Shown piece after piece: positions 42,029 to 50,294 of a stretch of 64,000 bases of DNA (position 1 is the first letter of the stretch; the number at the start of each line of letters is the position of its first letter). Source of the stretch: VRUE01 sp963728365 (GTDB lineage: Bacteria; Actinomycetota; Thermoleophilia; Solirubrobacterales; 70-9). Both the position numbers and the translations under genes were made by a program. The DNA lies in assembly GCA_963728365.1 (NCBI GenBank), contig CAVSJI010000001.1, forward strand, positions 186,001 to 250,000, written 5' to 3'. The notes below the pieces were generated by a model. That model saw only the letters and a program-made list of their open reading frames with translations. It made no database searches and was not told where the DNA came from.

Positions 42029-44596
42029 ATGCTTGAGGAGGCGACTCGGTACGAGCCGGGCGAGGTCGAGGGTCGCGTCTTTGGCGAATGGCTTCAGGCG
42101 GGGTATTTCCATCCGCAGGCGGAGGGGGAGCCGCGAGAGAATTATTCGGTCGCTATTCCGCCGCCCAATGTGACCGGGGCGCTGCACATGGGGCATGCGC
42201 TCAACGGGGCGATCCAGGATGCGCTGGTGCGGATGAACCGGATGCGGGGGCGGAACACGCTCTGGATCCTGGGGACCGACCATGCGGGGATCGCGACTCA
42301 GGCGGTGGTGGAGAAAACGCTGAGGGCCGAAGGGGTCTCGCGGCACGACCTCGGGCGCGAGGAGTTCGTCAGGCGGGTCTGGGAGTGGCGCGAGGAGTAC
42401 GGCTCGCGGATCGTCGAGCAATACAAGCGGCTCGGCGCCTCCTGCGATTACGAGCGCGAGCGGTTCACCCTCGACGAGGGCTACGTGAAAGCCGTCTACC
42501 GGGTCTTCAAGCAGCTCTTCGACAAGGGCTACATCTACCGCGACAACTACATGGTCAACTGGGACCCGGGCTCGCACTCCGCTATCTCCGACCTGGAGGT
42601 CGAGAACCGCGAGATCGAGGACACGCTCTACTCGATCGACTACCCGGTCGAGGGGTCCGAGCGGCTGCTGACCGTGGCCACCGTGCGCCCGGAGACGATG
42701 CTCGCCGACACCGCCGTCGCGGTCAACCCGAGCGACGAGCGTTACGGCGACCTGGTCGGTGAGCACTGCCTTCTGCCGCTGGTCGGTCGCCGCCTGCCGA
42801 TCATCGCCGACGAGCACGTCGACCCGGAGTTCGGCACCGGAGCGCTGAAGATCACGCCGGGGCACGACCCCAACGACTTCGAGATCGGTCGCAAGCACGG
42901 GCTCGAGGAGATCGGCGTGATCGGTCCCGACGGGCGGCTGACCGCCGAGGCGGGGGAGCGGTTCGCCAGCCTGACCGCCGCCGAGGCGCAGGAGGCGGTC
43001 GTCGCCGCCCTGCGCGAGGAGGGCGCGCTGCGCGCCGAGGAGCCCTACGTCCACTCGGTCCCCTTCTCGCACCGCTCCGGCGAGCGGATCGAGCCGTTGA
43101 TCTCGCTGCAGTGGTTCTGCCGCATGGACGAGCTGGCGGCGCCCGCGATCGAGGCGGTCGAGAGCGACCGGGTCCGCATCGCCCCGGGCCAGTGGAAGCG
43201 GGTCTACCTCGAATGGATGCGGGAGATCCGCCCCTGGTGCGTCTCGCGCCAGCTCTGGTGGGGCCACCGGCTGCCGGTCTGGTACTGCGACGCCTGCGAG
43301 GAGACCTTCGTCGCCGAGTCCGAGCCGGAGCGCTGCGGCGCATGCGGTGGCGAGCTGCGCCAGGACCCCGATGTGCTCGACACCTGGTTCAGCTCGGCGC
43401 TCTGGCCCTTCGCGACGCTCGGCTGGCCCGAGGACACGCCCGAGCTGCGCGCCTTCTACCCGACCAGCTTCCTGACCACGGCGCGCGAGATCCTCTTCCT
43501 CTGGGTGGCGCGGATGATCATGACCGGGCTCGAGTTCGCCGGCGACATCCCCTTCGACGACGTCTACGTGCACTCGGTGATCCAGGCGCGCGACGGCCGG
43601 CGGATGTCGAAGAGCCTCGGCACCGGGATCGACCCGCTGGAGGAAATCGACGTTCACGGCGCCGACGCGCTGCGCTTCGGCCTCCTGGCGATGTCCTCCA
43701 CCCAGGACGTCCGCTATTCCGACGCCAAGGTCCAGCAAGGGCGCGACCTCGCCAACAAGCTCTGGAACGCGAGCCGCCTGATCCTGCTCAACGCCGCCGA
43801 CGGGCCGAAGAGTCAAGGCGCGCTTGACATATCGGCCGATCAGCCCGGGGGCCGGGTGGAGGACCGGTGGATTCTGTCGCGGATGGAGCGCACGATCGCC
43901 TCGGTGGCTGGGAAGCTCGACTCATATGACTTCGCACACGCAGCGCAGGAGGCATATGCCTTCTTCTGGTCGGAGCTCTGCGACTGGTACCTGGAGATCG
44001 CCAAGCCGCGGCTCTATGAGGGAGAGGCCGAGGTCTCGGCGGTCCTGCTCCGTCTGCTGGAGCGCACACTGGCGTTGCTGCACCCGCTGATGCCCTTCGT
44101 CACCGAGGAGGTCTGGTCGTTCCACCCGGCTCGCGAGGGCCACCTCGCCGTGCACCGGTTCCCCGAGGCCGATGGCTCGCTATTCGACGAGGAGGCGGAA
44201 GCCAAGGTCGAGGTCGGCATCGAGCTGACCCGGCGCCTGCGGGCCTGGCGCGACATGGTCGACGCGCCCGCCGCGACGCAGATCTCGGCCCGCATCGAGG
44301 GCGAGCCGCCGCACGAGTTCGTCGGCCGCCTCGCCCGCTTCGAGTTCATCGCCGACGGGAACGGCCAGATCGCCACGGTCGGCCCGGTCAAGGTGATGGC
44401 TTCGCCGGAGATCGACGCCGAGGCGGTGGCCGCGCGGCTGGAGCGGCGCCGCGAGGATCTGCGCTCCGAGGTCTCCCGCGCCGAGGGCAAGCTGGCCAAC
44501 GAGAAGTTCGTCGCCCGCGCACCGGCCGAGCTGGTCGAGGAGGAGCGGATCAAGCTCGAGCGCTACCGGGCGGAGCTCGAGGAGCTCGCCGAATAG
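42029..44596 (+). CDS. valS: Valyl-tRNA synthetase
   Basis: This class I synthetase charges tRNA-Val. The 855-aa protein has the HIGH-like 'PPPNVTGALHMGHALN', an editing (CP1) domain with 'VRPETMLADTAVAV' and 'HDPNDFEIGRKHGL', the KMSKS box 'GRRMSKSLGTG', anticodon-binding domain 'LPFVTEEVW'-like 'LMPFVTEEVWSF' and a C-terminal coiled coil. ATG 42029 is preferred; GTG 42008 is an alternative. Residues about 590-606 ('ADGPKSQGALDISADQP') come from a family B palindrome and lie just before the conserved 'DRWILSRMERT', where other ValRS have a short linker. Confidence 0.96.
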   Translation: MLEEATRYEPGEVEGRVFGEWLQAGYFHPQAEGEPRENYSVAIPPPNVTGALHMGHALNGAIQDALVRMNRMRGRNTLWILGTDHAGIATQAVVEKTLRAEGVSRHDLGREEFVRRVWEWREEYGSRIVEQYKRLGASCDYERERFTLDEGYVKAVYRVFKQLFDKGYIYRDNYMVNWDPGSHSAISDLEVENREIEDTLYSIDYPVEGSERLLTVATVRPETMLADTAVAVNPSDERYGDLVGEHCLLPLVGRRLPIIADEHVDPEFGTGALKITPGHDPNDFEIGRKHGLEEIGVIGPDGRLTAEAGERFASLTAAEAQEAVVAALREEGALRAEEPYVHSVPFSHRSGERIEPLISLQWFCRMDELAAPAIEAVESDRVRIAPGQWKRVYLEWMREIRPWCVSRQLWWGHRLPVWYCDACEETFVAESEPERCGACGGELRQDPDVLDTWFSSALWPFATLGWPEDTPELRAFYPTSFLTTAREILFLWVARMIMTGLEFAGDIPFDDVYVHSVIQARDGRRMSKSLGTGIDPLEEIDVHGADALRFGLLAMSSTQDVRYSDAKVQQGRDLANKLWNASRLILLNAADGPKSQGALDISADQPGGRVEDRWILSRMERTIASVAGKLDSYDFAHAAQEAYAFFWSELCDWYLEIAKPRLYEGEAEVSAVLLRLLERTLALLHPLMPFVTEEVWSFHPAREGHLAVHRFPEADGSLFDEEAEAKVEVGIELTRRLRAWRDMVDAPAATQISARIEGEPPHEFVGRLARFEFIADGNGQIATVGPVKVMASPEIDAEAVAARLERRREDLRSEVSRAEGKLANEKFVARAPAELVEEERIKLERYRAELEELAE
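43796..43844. repeat. Family B palindromic element inside valS
   Basis: Arms 43796-43817 and 43823-43844 pair at 16 of 22 positions with a 5-nt loop. The inner stem agtcaag/cttgac and the block gggccga/tcggcc match the intergenic copy at 21914-21966. The encoded peptide is nearly the same as that of the folC copy. Confidence 0.8.
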
Positions 44597-44655
44597 ACCC
44601 CCAGAGCTACCTCGACTCGCTCGAGCCGGTCGGCTGGAAGCTCGGCCTGGAGCGT

Positions 44656-45867
44656 ATGCACCGGTTGAGCACGGCGCTCGGCATGCCCCAGCACCGCTTC
44701 GCCTCGATCCACGTGGTCGGCACCAACGGCAAGTCCTCGGTGACCCGCATGATCGCCGCGCTGCTCGAAGCGCACGGCCTGCGGACCGGAGCCTGCCTCT
44801 CGCCGCACGCGGCGCGCTGGTCCGAACGGGTGTTGATCGGCGGCGAGGAGATCGGCGCGGCCGAGTTCGCCGCCGCGGTCGAGCGCACGGCGCAGGCCGC
44901 CGGAACGGTCAACCGAGGTCTCGAGGACGGCGAGGAGGTGACCCAGTTCGAGCTCGCCACCGCAGCCGCCTTCGTCGCCTTCGCCTCCGCCCGGGTCGAC
45001 GTCGCGGTGGTCGAGGCCGGGCTCGGCGGACGCCTCGACGCGACCAACACGATTCCCTCGCGGGTTACCGCGCTCACCTCGATCGGGCTCGATCACACCG
45101 AGTGGCTGGGGGAGACCGAGCTCACGATCGCCGCCGAGAAGCTCGCCGTGCTCCGCGACCACACGACGCTGGTGGTGGGACGGGTTGCGCCCGAGGTGCA
45201 GGAGTTAGCCAGGCGCGTAGCCGGCGAGCGCGGCGCCCAGCTCGTCCTTGCCCCCGACGACCCGGGGGAGGGCGTCGAGCTGCGCGTGGCGGGACGCTTC
45301 CAGCGTCGCAACTTCACCCTGGCCGTAGCAGCCGTCGAGGCCTTCCTCGGCGAGCTCGACCCGAGCAAGATCGCCTCGGTCGCCCGCGAGCTGACGATCC
45401 CCGGCCGCCTCGAGCGCATCGGCGACGCGCCGCCCACCTACATCGACGCCGCCCACAACCCCGACGGCGCGGCGGCGCTCGCCGAGGGTATCGCCGAGCT
45501 GGCCGCGGGCCGCCCCGTCGTCGCCTGCCTGGCGATCCTCGCCGACAAGGACGCCGACGCGATGATCCGCGCCTTGGCGCCATCCCTAGCCCGCGCAATC
45601 TGCACCGAGCTCCCCGGACATCCCGCTGACGGGCCGAAATGTCAAGGCATACGTGACATTTCGGCCCATCGGCCCTCGGTCCCGGCGGGGCGGCTGGTCG
45701 CGGCCTGCGGGAGGGCCGGCCTGGCGGCAGAGGAGGTGGGGGGATTCGCGGCGGCGGTCGCGCGAGGGCGTGAGCTGGCGCTTGAGATGGGCGGGGTGCT
45801 GCTTGTCACCGGGTCCCACTACGCACTCGCTCCGGCCCGTGCCGCGGTGCGGCTGTGGGAGGATTGA
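44656..45867 (+). CDS. folC: Folylpolyglutamate / dihydrofolate synthase
   Basis: FolC adds glutamate to dihydropteroate or folates using ATP. It shows 'IHVVGTNGKSSVTRMIAALL' (P-loop), 'TGACLSPHAARWSERVLIGG', 'VAVVEAGLGGRLDATNTIPS' and 'YIDAAHNPDGAAAL'. ATG 44656 is the first ordinary start. Family sequence ('IDPQSYLDSLEPVGWKLGLE') continues upstream to an ATA at 44593 that overlaps the valS stop, 8 nt after gaggag. True translation may therefore start there, adding 21 residues. Residues about 323-340 ('ADGPKCQGIRDISAHRP') derive from a family B palindrome. Confidence 0.93.
   Translation: MHRLSTALGMPQHRFASIHVVGTNGKSSVTRMIAALLEAHGLRTGACLSPHAARWSERVLIGGEEIGAAEFAAAVERTAQAAGTVNRGLEDGEEVTQFELATAAAFVAFASARVDVAVVEAGLGGRLDATNTIPSRVTALTSIGLDHTEWLGETELTIAAEKLAVLRDHTTLVVGRVAPEVQELARRVAGERGAQLVLAPDDPGEGVELRVAGRFQRRNFTLAVAAVEAFLGELDPSKIASVARELTIPGRLERIGDAPPTYIDAAHNPDGAAALAEGIAELAAGRPVVACLAILADKDADAMIRALAPSLARAICTELPGHPADGPKCQGIRDISAHRPSVPAGRLVAACGRAGLAAEEVGGFAAAVARGRELALEMGGVLLVTGSHYALAPARAAVRLWED
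45625..45675. repeat. Family B palindromic element inside folC
   Basis: The core gggccgaaatgtca (45631-45644) pairs perfectly with tgacatttcggccc (45654-45667); flanks pair partly. These 14 bp are identical to the perfect intergenic copy at 21914-21966. It encodes ADGPKCQGIRDISAHRP in frame. Confidence 0.88.
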
Positions 45868-45871
45868 GGGG

Positions 45872-46000
45872 GTGGACGCGAGAACGAAAAGCGCCAGCTC
45901 CGAACTGCTCTCGATGATGGCCCTGGTGGCCGGCGTGGTCGCGGCGGTGATCCTGATCTTCTTCGGGCTCGGCTACCTGTTCGGCAACCTGTTTCTCTGA
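45872..46000 (+). CDS. Small single-helix membrane protein
   Basis: This 42-codon frame from GTG 45872 has gaggggg just before it. It encodes a short polar N-terminus (DARTKSASSELLSM) and one strong membrane helix 'MALVAGVVAAVILIFFGLGY' ending 'LFGNLFL'. It begins 5 bp after the folC stop. Such small membrane proteins are often missed; function unknown. Confidence 0.65.
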   Translation: MDARTKSASSELLSMMALVAGVVAAVILIFFGLGYLFGNLFL

Positions 46001-46111
46001 CGCCTATTCGACGTCGACTCACCGGGGAGTGGGTGAACGTCGGATGCGAGGGTTCGCGGGCCCGGCGGCGAAGTAGACTGCCGCACCCCACCCGCGGGAG
46101 GGGTCTCAGCC

Positions 46112-46741
46112 ATGGCACTAGCGATCTTCGGCATCTCCAACGACGGCCTCAACCTCGCCGTCACCCTCTTCGTGCTGGGGATCGTCGTCGTCTGGCTTGC
46201 GCTGATCGTCTACACCTACCTTGACGCGCGCCGTCGCATCTCCGACCCTTTCCTGGTCGCCTGCGCGACGATCGGCTCCTTCTTCCCCTACATCGGCACC
46301 GCCGTCTACGCGATCGTGCGGCCGCCGGAGTTCCTCGAGGATGCACACGAACGCGAGCTGGAGATCCGCGCCGCCGAGCTGCGCGTCAGGCAGCTGACCG
46401 AGGCCTCCTGCCCGAAATGCGAATACCCGGTCGAGCGCAACTACCTGCGCTGCCCGAAGTGCCAGCAGCGCCTCAAGGACCCCTGCCCGACCTGCGGCAA
46501 GCCCGTCGATCCGCGCTGGGCCCTCTGCCCGTTCTGCGAGACGGCCCTGCCGGAGCGCCAGCGCGGCCGGCGAGCCAAGGGCGAGCGACCCGCGCGCAAG
46601 CAGCGCCCGGCCGAAGAGGCCAAGGGTGGCGAGGAGCGCCCGCGGCGACGCGCCGCGGTGCGTCCGCAGGATGCCGCCGCGCCCGAAGCCGAGGCTGAGA
46701 CCGCACCGCCAAAAACGACCCCAAAGGAGCCCCGCCCGTGA
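46112..46741 (+). CDS. Membrane-anchored double zinc-ribbon protein
   Basis: This 209-aa protein has two N-terminal membrane helices ('LNLAVTLFVLGIVVVWLALI', 'FLVACATIGSFFPYIGTAVY'). A double zinc ribbon follows with paired Cys motifs 'CPKCEYPVERNYLRCPKCQQ' and 'CPTCGKPVDPRWALCPFCET'. A long Arg/Ala/Glu-rich tail follows. It may bind nucleic acid or protein at the membrane; function unknown. ATG 46112; its stop overlaps ndk (GTGA). Confidence 0.82.
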   Translation: MALAIFGISNDGLNLAVTLFVLGIVVVWLALIVYTYLDARRRISDPFLVACATIGSFFPYIGTAVYAIVRPPEFLEDAHERELEIRAAELRVRQLTEASCPKCEYPVERNYLRCPKCQQRLKDPCPTCGKPVDPRWALCPFCETALPERQRGRRAKGERPARKQRPAEEAKGGEERPRRRAAVRPQDAAAPEAEAETAPPKTTPKEPRP

Positions 46742-47145
46742 GCCGGACCCTGATCCTCGTAAAGCCTGACGCCTTCCAGCGCGCCCTGACCGGCGAGGTG
46801 ATCGCCCGCTTCGAGCGCAAGGGCCTGCGCATCGCGGCGCTGAAGACGATGCGGGCCGACGAGCCGATCGCCAACCGCCACTACGAAGAGCACACCGACA
46901 AGCCCTTCTTCGGCGAGCTGGTCTCCTTCATCACCGGCGGCACGCTGGTCGCGATGGTGCTCGAGGGGCACGAGGCGGTCGCCGCCGCCCGTCAGCTGAT
47001 CGGCGCGACCAACCCGGTCGAGGCCGCCCCTGGCTCGATTCGCGGCGACTTCGCGCTCGAGGTGACCTTCAACATGGTCCACGGGTCAGACTCCGACGAG
47101 TCGGCCGAGCGCGAGATCGAGATCTGGTTCCCAGAGCTGTCTTGA
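46738..47145 (+). CDS. ndk: Nucleoside diphosphate kinase
   Basis: Ndk passes a phosphate from ATP to nucleoside diphosphates through a phospho-histidine. This 135-aa protein has 'TLILVKPDAFQRALTGEVIA', 'RPFFGELVSFITGG'-like 'KPFFGELVSFITGG' and the active-site His115 in 'FNMVHGSDS'. The length is standard. GTG start overlapping the zinc-ribbon gene; its stop overlaps maf (TTGA). Confidence 0.97.
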   Translation: MSRTLILVKPDAFQRALTGEVIARFERKGLRIAALKTMRADEPIANRHYEEHTDKPFFGELVSFITGGTLVAMVLEGHEAVAAARQLIGATNPVEAAPGSIRGDFALEVTFNMVHGSDSDESAEREIEIWFPELS

Positions 47146-47690
47146 GGCCGATCCTCGCCTCCGGCTCTCCTCAGAGAGCTGAGATTCTTGGGAAGCTTGG
47201 CTTGGAGTTCGAGATTGTGGTGCCCGGGGTGGAGGAGCTCACCGGAGGAGATCCAGAGGTTGAGGTTCTGGAGAACGCGCGCCTCAAGGCGCGGGCGGTG
47301 GGGCGCGGTGGGGTGGTCGTCGCCTGCGACACGGATGTCGTGCTTGACGGCAGGGCCCTCGGCAAGCCTGCCGATGCGACGGAGTCTCGGGCTTATCTGG
47401 ATCGCATGAGCGGCCGCGCGCATCAGGTGCTGAGTGGGCTCGTTGTGCTTGTCGACGGAGAGGAGCGGAGTGGGTTGGAACGGACCTCCGTGGTCTTCAA
47501 GGAGCTCTCTGACGCTGAGAAGCAACGCTACGTCGCGTTTGGGGAGTGGGAGGGGAGGTCCGGGGGGTATGCGATCCAGACGTTGGGGTCGACCCTGGTC
47601 GAGCGGGTCGAGGGGAGCGTCTCGAACGTGGTCGGGCTGCCGGTCGGGCTGCTCTTCGAGCTGGCGCCGGAGCTCTTCTCGGCTGCGTAG
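47142..47690 (+). CDS. maf: Maf-like nucleotide pyrophosphatase
   Basis: Maf proteins hydrolyse non-canonical or modified nucleoside triphosphates. This 182-aa protein begins 'ILASGSPQRAEILGKLGLEF' (signature SxxR), with 'VVACDTDVVLDGRALGKPAD', 'GRAHQVLSGLVVL' and 'GYAIQTLGSTLVERVEGSVS'. The TTG start overlaps the ndk stop. The position next to mreB is common in bacteria. Confidence 0.93.
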   Translation: MRPILASGSPQRAEILGKLGLEFEIVVPGVEELTGGDPEVEVLENARLKARAVGRGGVVVACDTDVVLDGRALGKPADATESRAYLDRMSGRAHQVLSGLVVLVDGEERSGLERTSVVFKELSDAEKQRYVAFGEWEGRSGGYAIQTLGSTLVERVEGSVSNVVGLPVGLLFELAPELFSAA

Positions 47691-47735
47691 GTGGCGTTCG
47701 GGGCGCAACTATTGATGCGCGAGCGCACCTGTCAA

Positions 47736-47753
47736 ACGGGCCGATTTGTCCAG
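47736..47753. repeat. Family B half-site (single arm) before mreB
   Basis: acgggccgatttgtccag matches the family B arm acgggccgaaatgtcaag at 15 of 18 positions. No matching second arm is seen within 60 bp, so it may be a remnant or a chance match. It lies 56 bp before the mreB ATG. Confidence 0.4.
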
Positions 47754-47808
47754 TTTGGGAGAATCCGGCGCTGAGGTCTCCTCCCGGCCTCGAGTCACCA
47801 CCTTCCGC

Positions 47809-48858
47809 ATGGGCGTATTCGGATACCTCAGAGGTCTGGGCGGCCGCGACATGGCGGTCGACCTAGGCACGGCCAACACGCTGGTCTACGTGCGTGGCCG
47901 CGGCATCGTTCTCTCCGAGCCGTCGGTGGTGGCGATCGACTCGCACACCGGCCAGGTGCATGCGGTCGGCGTCGAGGCGAAGCGGATGCTCGGCCGCACG
48001 CCTGGGACGATCACCGCGATCCGGCCGCTCAAGGACGGGGTGATCGCCGACTTCGACGTCACCGAGCAGATGCTGCGCCACTTCATCCGCCGCGTGCACT
48101 CCAACCGCTTCTCGCACCCGCGGGTGGTCGTTTGCGTGCCCTCGGGCGTCACCGGCGTCGAGAAGCGCGCCGTCGAGGAGGCCTGCCTCTCGGCCGGCGC
48201 CCGCCAGGCCTACCTGATCGAGGAGCCGATGGCGGCGGCGATCGGCGCCGGCCTGCCGGTCGCCGAGCCGACCGGCTCGATGGTCGTCGACGTCGGCGGC
48301 GGCACCACCGAGGTGGCGGTGATCTCGCTCGGCGGGATCGTCGTCTCGCAATCGATCCGGGTCGGCGGCGACGAGCTCGACGAGGCGATCGTCAACCACT
48401 GCAAACACGAGTACAAGCTGGCGATCGGCACCCAGACCGCGGAGGAAGTCAAGCTCGAGGCGGGTTCGGCCTCGCCGCTGGCGGAGGAGGTGCGGACCGA
48501 GATCCGCGGGCGCGACCTCGTCTCCGGACTGCCGAAGACGGTCGAGCTGCGCTCCGAGGAGGTGCGCGAGGCCCTCGAAGAGCCCGTCGGCCACATCGTC
48601 GAGGCGGTAAAGGACACGCTCGACCGCACGCCGCCGGAGTTGGCCGGCGACATCATGGACCGCGGCATCACTCTCGCCGGCGGCGGTGCGCTGCTGCAAG
48701 GGCTCGAACAGCGCCTGCGCGACGAGTGCCAGATGCCCTGCCAGCTGGCAGAGTCACCGTTGACGTGCGTGGCGGTGGGATCGGGCATCTCGCTGGAGGA
48801 GTTCGAGACCATCCATCGCGCCAGCAAGCAGAACTCTGGAAACCGGCGCTTTGCTTAG
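47809..48858 (+). CDS. mreB: Rod-shape determining actin-like protein
   Basis: MreB polymerises under the membrane and guides lateral wall synthesis. This 349-aa protein has 'DMAVDLGTANTLVYVRGRGI' (phosphate 1), 'VVVCVPSGVTGVEKRAVEEA', 'EEPMAAAIGAGLPV', 'MVVDVGGGTTEVAVISLGGI' (phosphate 2) and 'ITLAGGGALLQGLEQRL'. ATG 47809 is preferred; the N-terminus 'MGVFGYLRGLG' may form the membrane-binding helix. It heads mreB-mreC-mreD-mrdA-rodA, showing that the organism builds rods by MreB-directed elongation. Confidence 0.97.
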   Translation: MGVFGYLRGLGGRDMAVDLGTANTLVYVRGRGIVLSEPSVVAIDSHTGQVHAVGVEAKRMLGRTPGTITAIRPLKDGVIADFDVTEQMLRHFIRRVHSNRFSHPRVVVCVPSGVTGVEKRAVEEACLSAGARQAYLIEEPMAAAIGAGLPVAEPTGSMVVDVGGGTTEVAVISLGGIVVSQSIRVGGDELDEAIVNHCKHEYKLAIGTQTAEEVKLEAGSASPLAEEVRTEIRGRDLVSGLPKTVELRSEEVREALEEPVGHIVEAVKDTLDRTPPELAGDIMDRGITLAGGGALLQGLEQRLRDECQMPCQLAESPLTCVAVGSGISLEEFETIHRASKQNSGNRRFA

Positions 48859-48896
48859 CTCTCCTTCATCGCAACTCCCGAACATAGGCCTTTACC

Positions 48897-49745
48897 GTGT
48901 ATCGAAAGCAAGTACGCCGCCGTAGGGCGGTGCTCGCCCTGCTGGTGGTCGGCTCCTTCGTGCTGCTGACGCTCACATACCAGGGTTCGCACGGCCTGCA
49001 GAGCGGCGTCAGCACGATCTTCAGCCCGGTTCAGTCGGTCGCCGACGGCGCCCTGAAGCCGGCCCGTGACCTGATCGACTGGTTCGACAAGACCTTCGAC
49101 GCGCGGGGCGAAAACAGCCGCCTCAAGTCGGAGCTCGCCAAAACCCGCCGCCAGGCTGTCGCCGGCCAGGAGGCGCTGCAGGAAAACGCGCAGCTGCGCA
49201 AGCTGCTCGAACTCGACCGCGACTCGCCGCTCGTCTACACGAGCTACAAGGAGGTGACGAGCCGGGTGATCGCCCGCTCGCCGACCGTCTGGCGCTCGAG
49301 CGTGACGATCGACGCGGGCAGCGGCGACGGCGTGCGCGTCGACGACGCGGTGATCAGCGGCGACGGGCTGGTCGGCCGGATCGCCTCGGTCGGCCCGGGC
49401 TCCTCGCAGGTGATGCTGCTCACCGACCACGCGAGCGGGGTCACGGCCAAGGTCCTGCCAAGCGGCGCGCAGGGGGTGGTGAAGCCCGAAGTCGGCAACC
49501 CCGAAGAGCTGATCCTCGACTTCCTCTCCTCGACCAAGCGCGTGCACGGCGGCCAGACCGTGGTCACCGCCGGCTGGCGGGCGCCGGGCTTTGCCTCGCA
49601 CTTCCCGCCTGGCTTGCCGCTGGGCGAAGTGACCAACGCCTCGATCATCGAACAGGAGGCCAGCGAACAGGTCGACGTGCGGCCCTACGCGGACCTCCGC
49701 AACCTCGACCTCGTCCAGATCCTGACCGGGGGGTCGCGAGGGTGA
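48897..49745 (+). CDS. mreC: Rod-shape determining protein MreC
   Basis: MreC is a bitopic protein bridging MreB/MreD to PBP2. This 282-aa protein has a basic cytoplasmic start, one helix ('AVLALLVVGSFVLLTLTYQG'), then a coiled coil (residues about 75-105: 'ENSRLKSELAKTRRQAVAGQ'). The MreC beta-domains follow ('VIARSPTVWRSSVTIDAGSG', 'GLVGRIASVGPGSSQVMLLT', 'GQTVVTAG'). The GTG start lies 38 bp after mreB, and the stop overlaps mreD (GTGA). Confidence 0.93.
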   Translation: MYRKQVRRRRAVLALLVVGSFVLLTLTYQGSHGLQSGVSTIFSPVQSVADGALKPARDLIDWFDKTFDARGENSRLKSELAKTRRQAVAGQEALQENAQLRKLLELDRDSPLVYTSYKEVTSRVIARSPTVWRSSVTIDAGSGDGVRVDDAVISGDGLVGRIASVGPGSSQVMLLTDHASGVTAKVLPSGAQGVVKPEVGNPEELILDFLSSTKRVHGGQTVVTAGWRAPGFASHFPPGLPLGEVTNASIIEQEASEQVDVRPYADLRNLDLVQILTGGSRG

Positions 49746-50290
49746 TCCTGACGCCGAAGATCCTCGCCCGGATCGCCGCGATCTGCCTGCTCGGCGTGCT
49801 CCTGCAGCTCTCCTTCTTCTCGCAGGTCGAGCTCTTCCACGTCAGCCCGGACGTCCTGCCCGCCCTGGTCGTCTGCCTCGGCTTGCTGGGCGGATCGCTG
49901 ACCGGCGCGGTGAGCGGCTTCGCGATCGGCTTCTTCGTCGACTGCCTGCTGGTCGAGGCGCTCGGCATCACCTCGCTGGTCCTGCTCGGCGTCGGCTACC
50001 TCGCCGGCCTCTTCCGCGAGCGCTTCGAGATCCACAGCTCCGTCCTGCCGGCGCTGCTCTGCATGGGCTTCACCCTGTCCGCCGAGCTGGGCTTCGGCCT
50101 GATCCAGATCTTGCTCGGTCTCGACGCCCCGCTGAGCATCCTGATCGTCCGCGACCTGCTGCTGAAGAGCGTCTACGCCTTCTTCCTCGGCTGGCCGCTC
50201 TTCCTGCTGCTCAAGCGCATCCTGCGACCTGCCCTTGTCGAGGATCCACGCGTGCGGCGGCGCCGCCAGCCGACCATCCTGGGAGCCTAG
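49742..50290 (+). CDS. mreD: Rod-shape determining membrane protein MreD
   Basis: This 182-aa polytopic protein has five to six helices and a MreD-like pattern ('LLGVLLQLSFFSQVELFHVS', 'PDVLPALVVCLGLLGGSLTG' followed by 'GFAIGFFVDCLLVEALG'). MreD anchors the elongasome in the membrane. Sequence conservation is low in this family, so the call rests partly on its place between mreC and mrdA. The C-terminal tail is basic. Confidence 0.9.
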   Translation: MILTPKILARIAAICLLGVLLQLSFFSQVELFHVSPDVLPALVVCLGLLGGSLTGAVSGFAIGFFVDCLLVEALGITSLVLLGVGYLAGLFRERFEIHSSVLPALLCMGFTLSAELGFGLIQILLGLDAPLSILIVRDLLLKSVYAFFLGWPLFLLLKRILRPALVEDPRVRRRRQPTILGA

Positions 50291-50294
50291 GAGC

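Noticed and set aside
43796..43844. The valS insert as a normal family linker
   Set aside because: Kept as a finding instead, because the same peptide and palindrome recur in folC, which is unrelated to valS.
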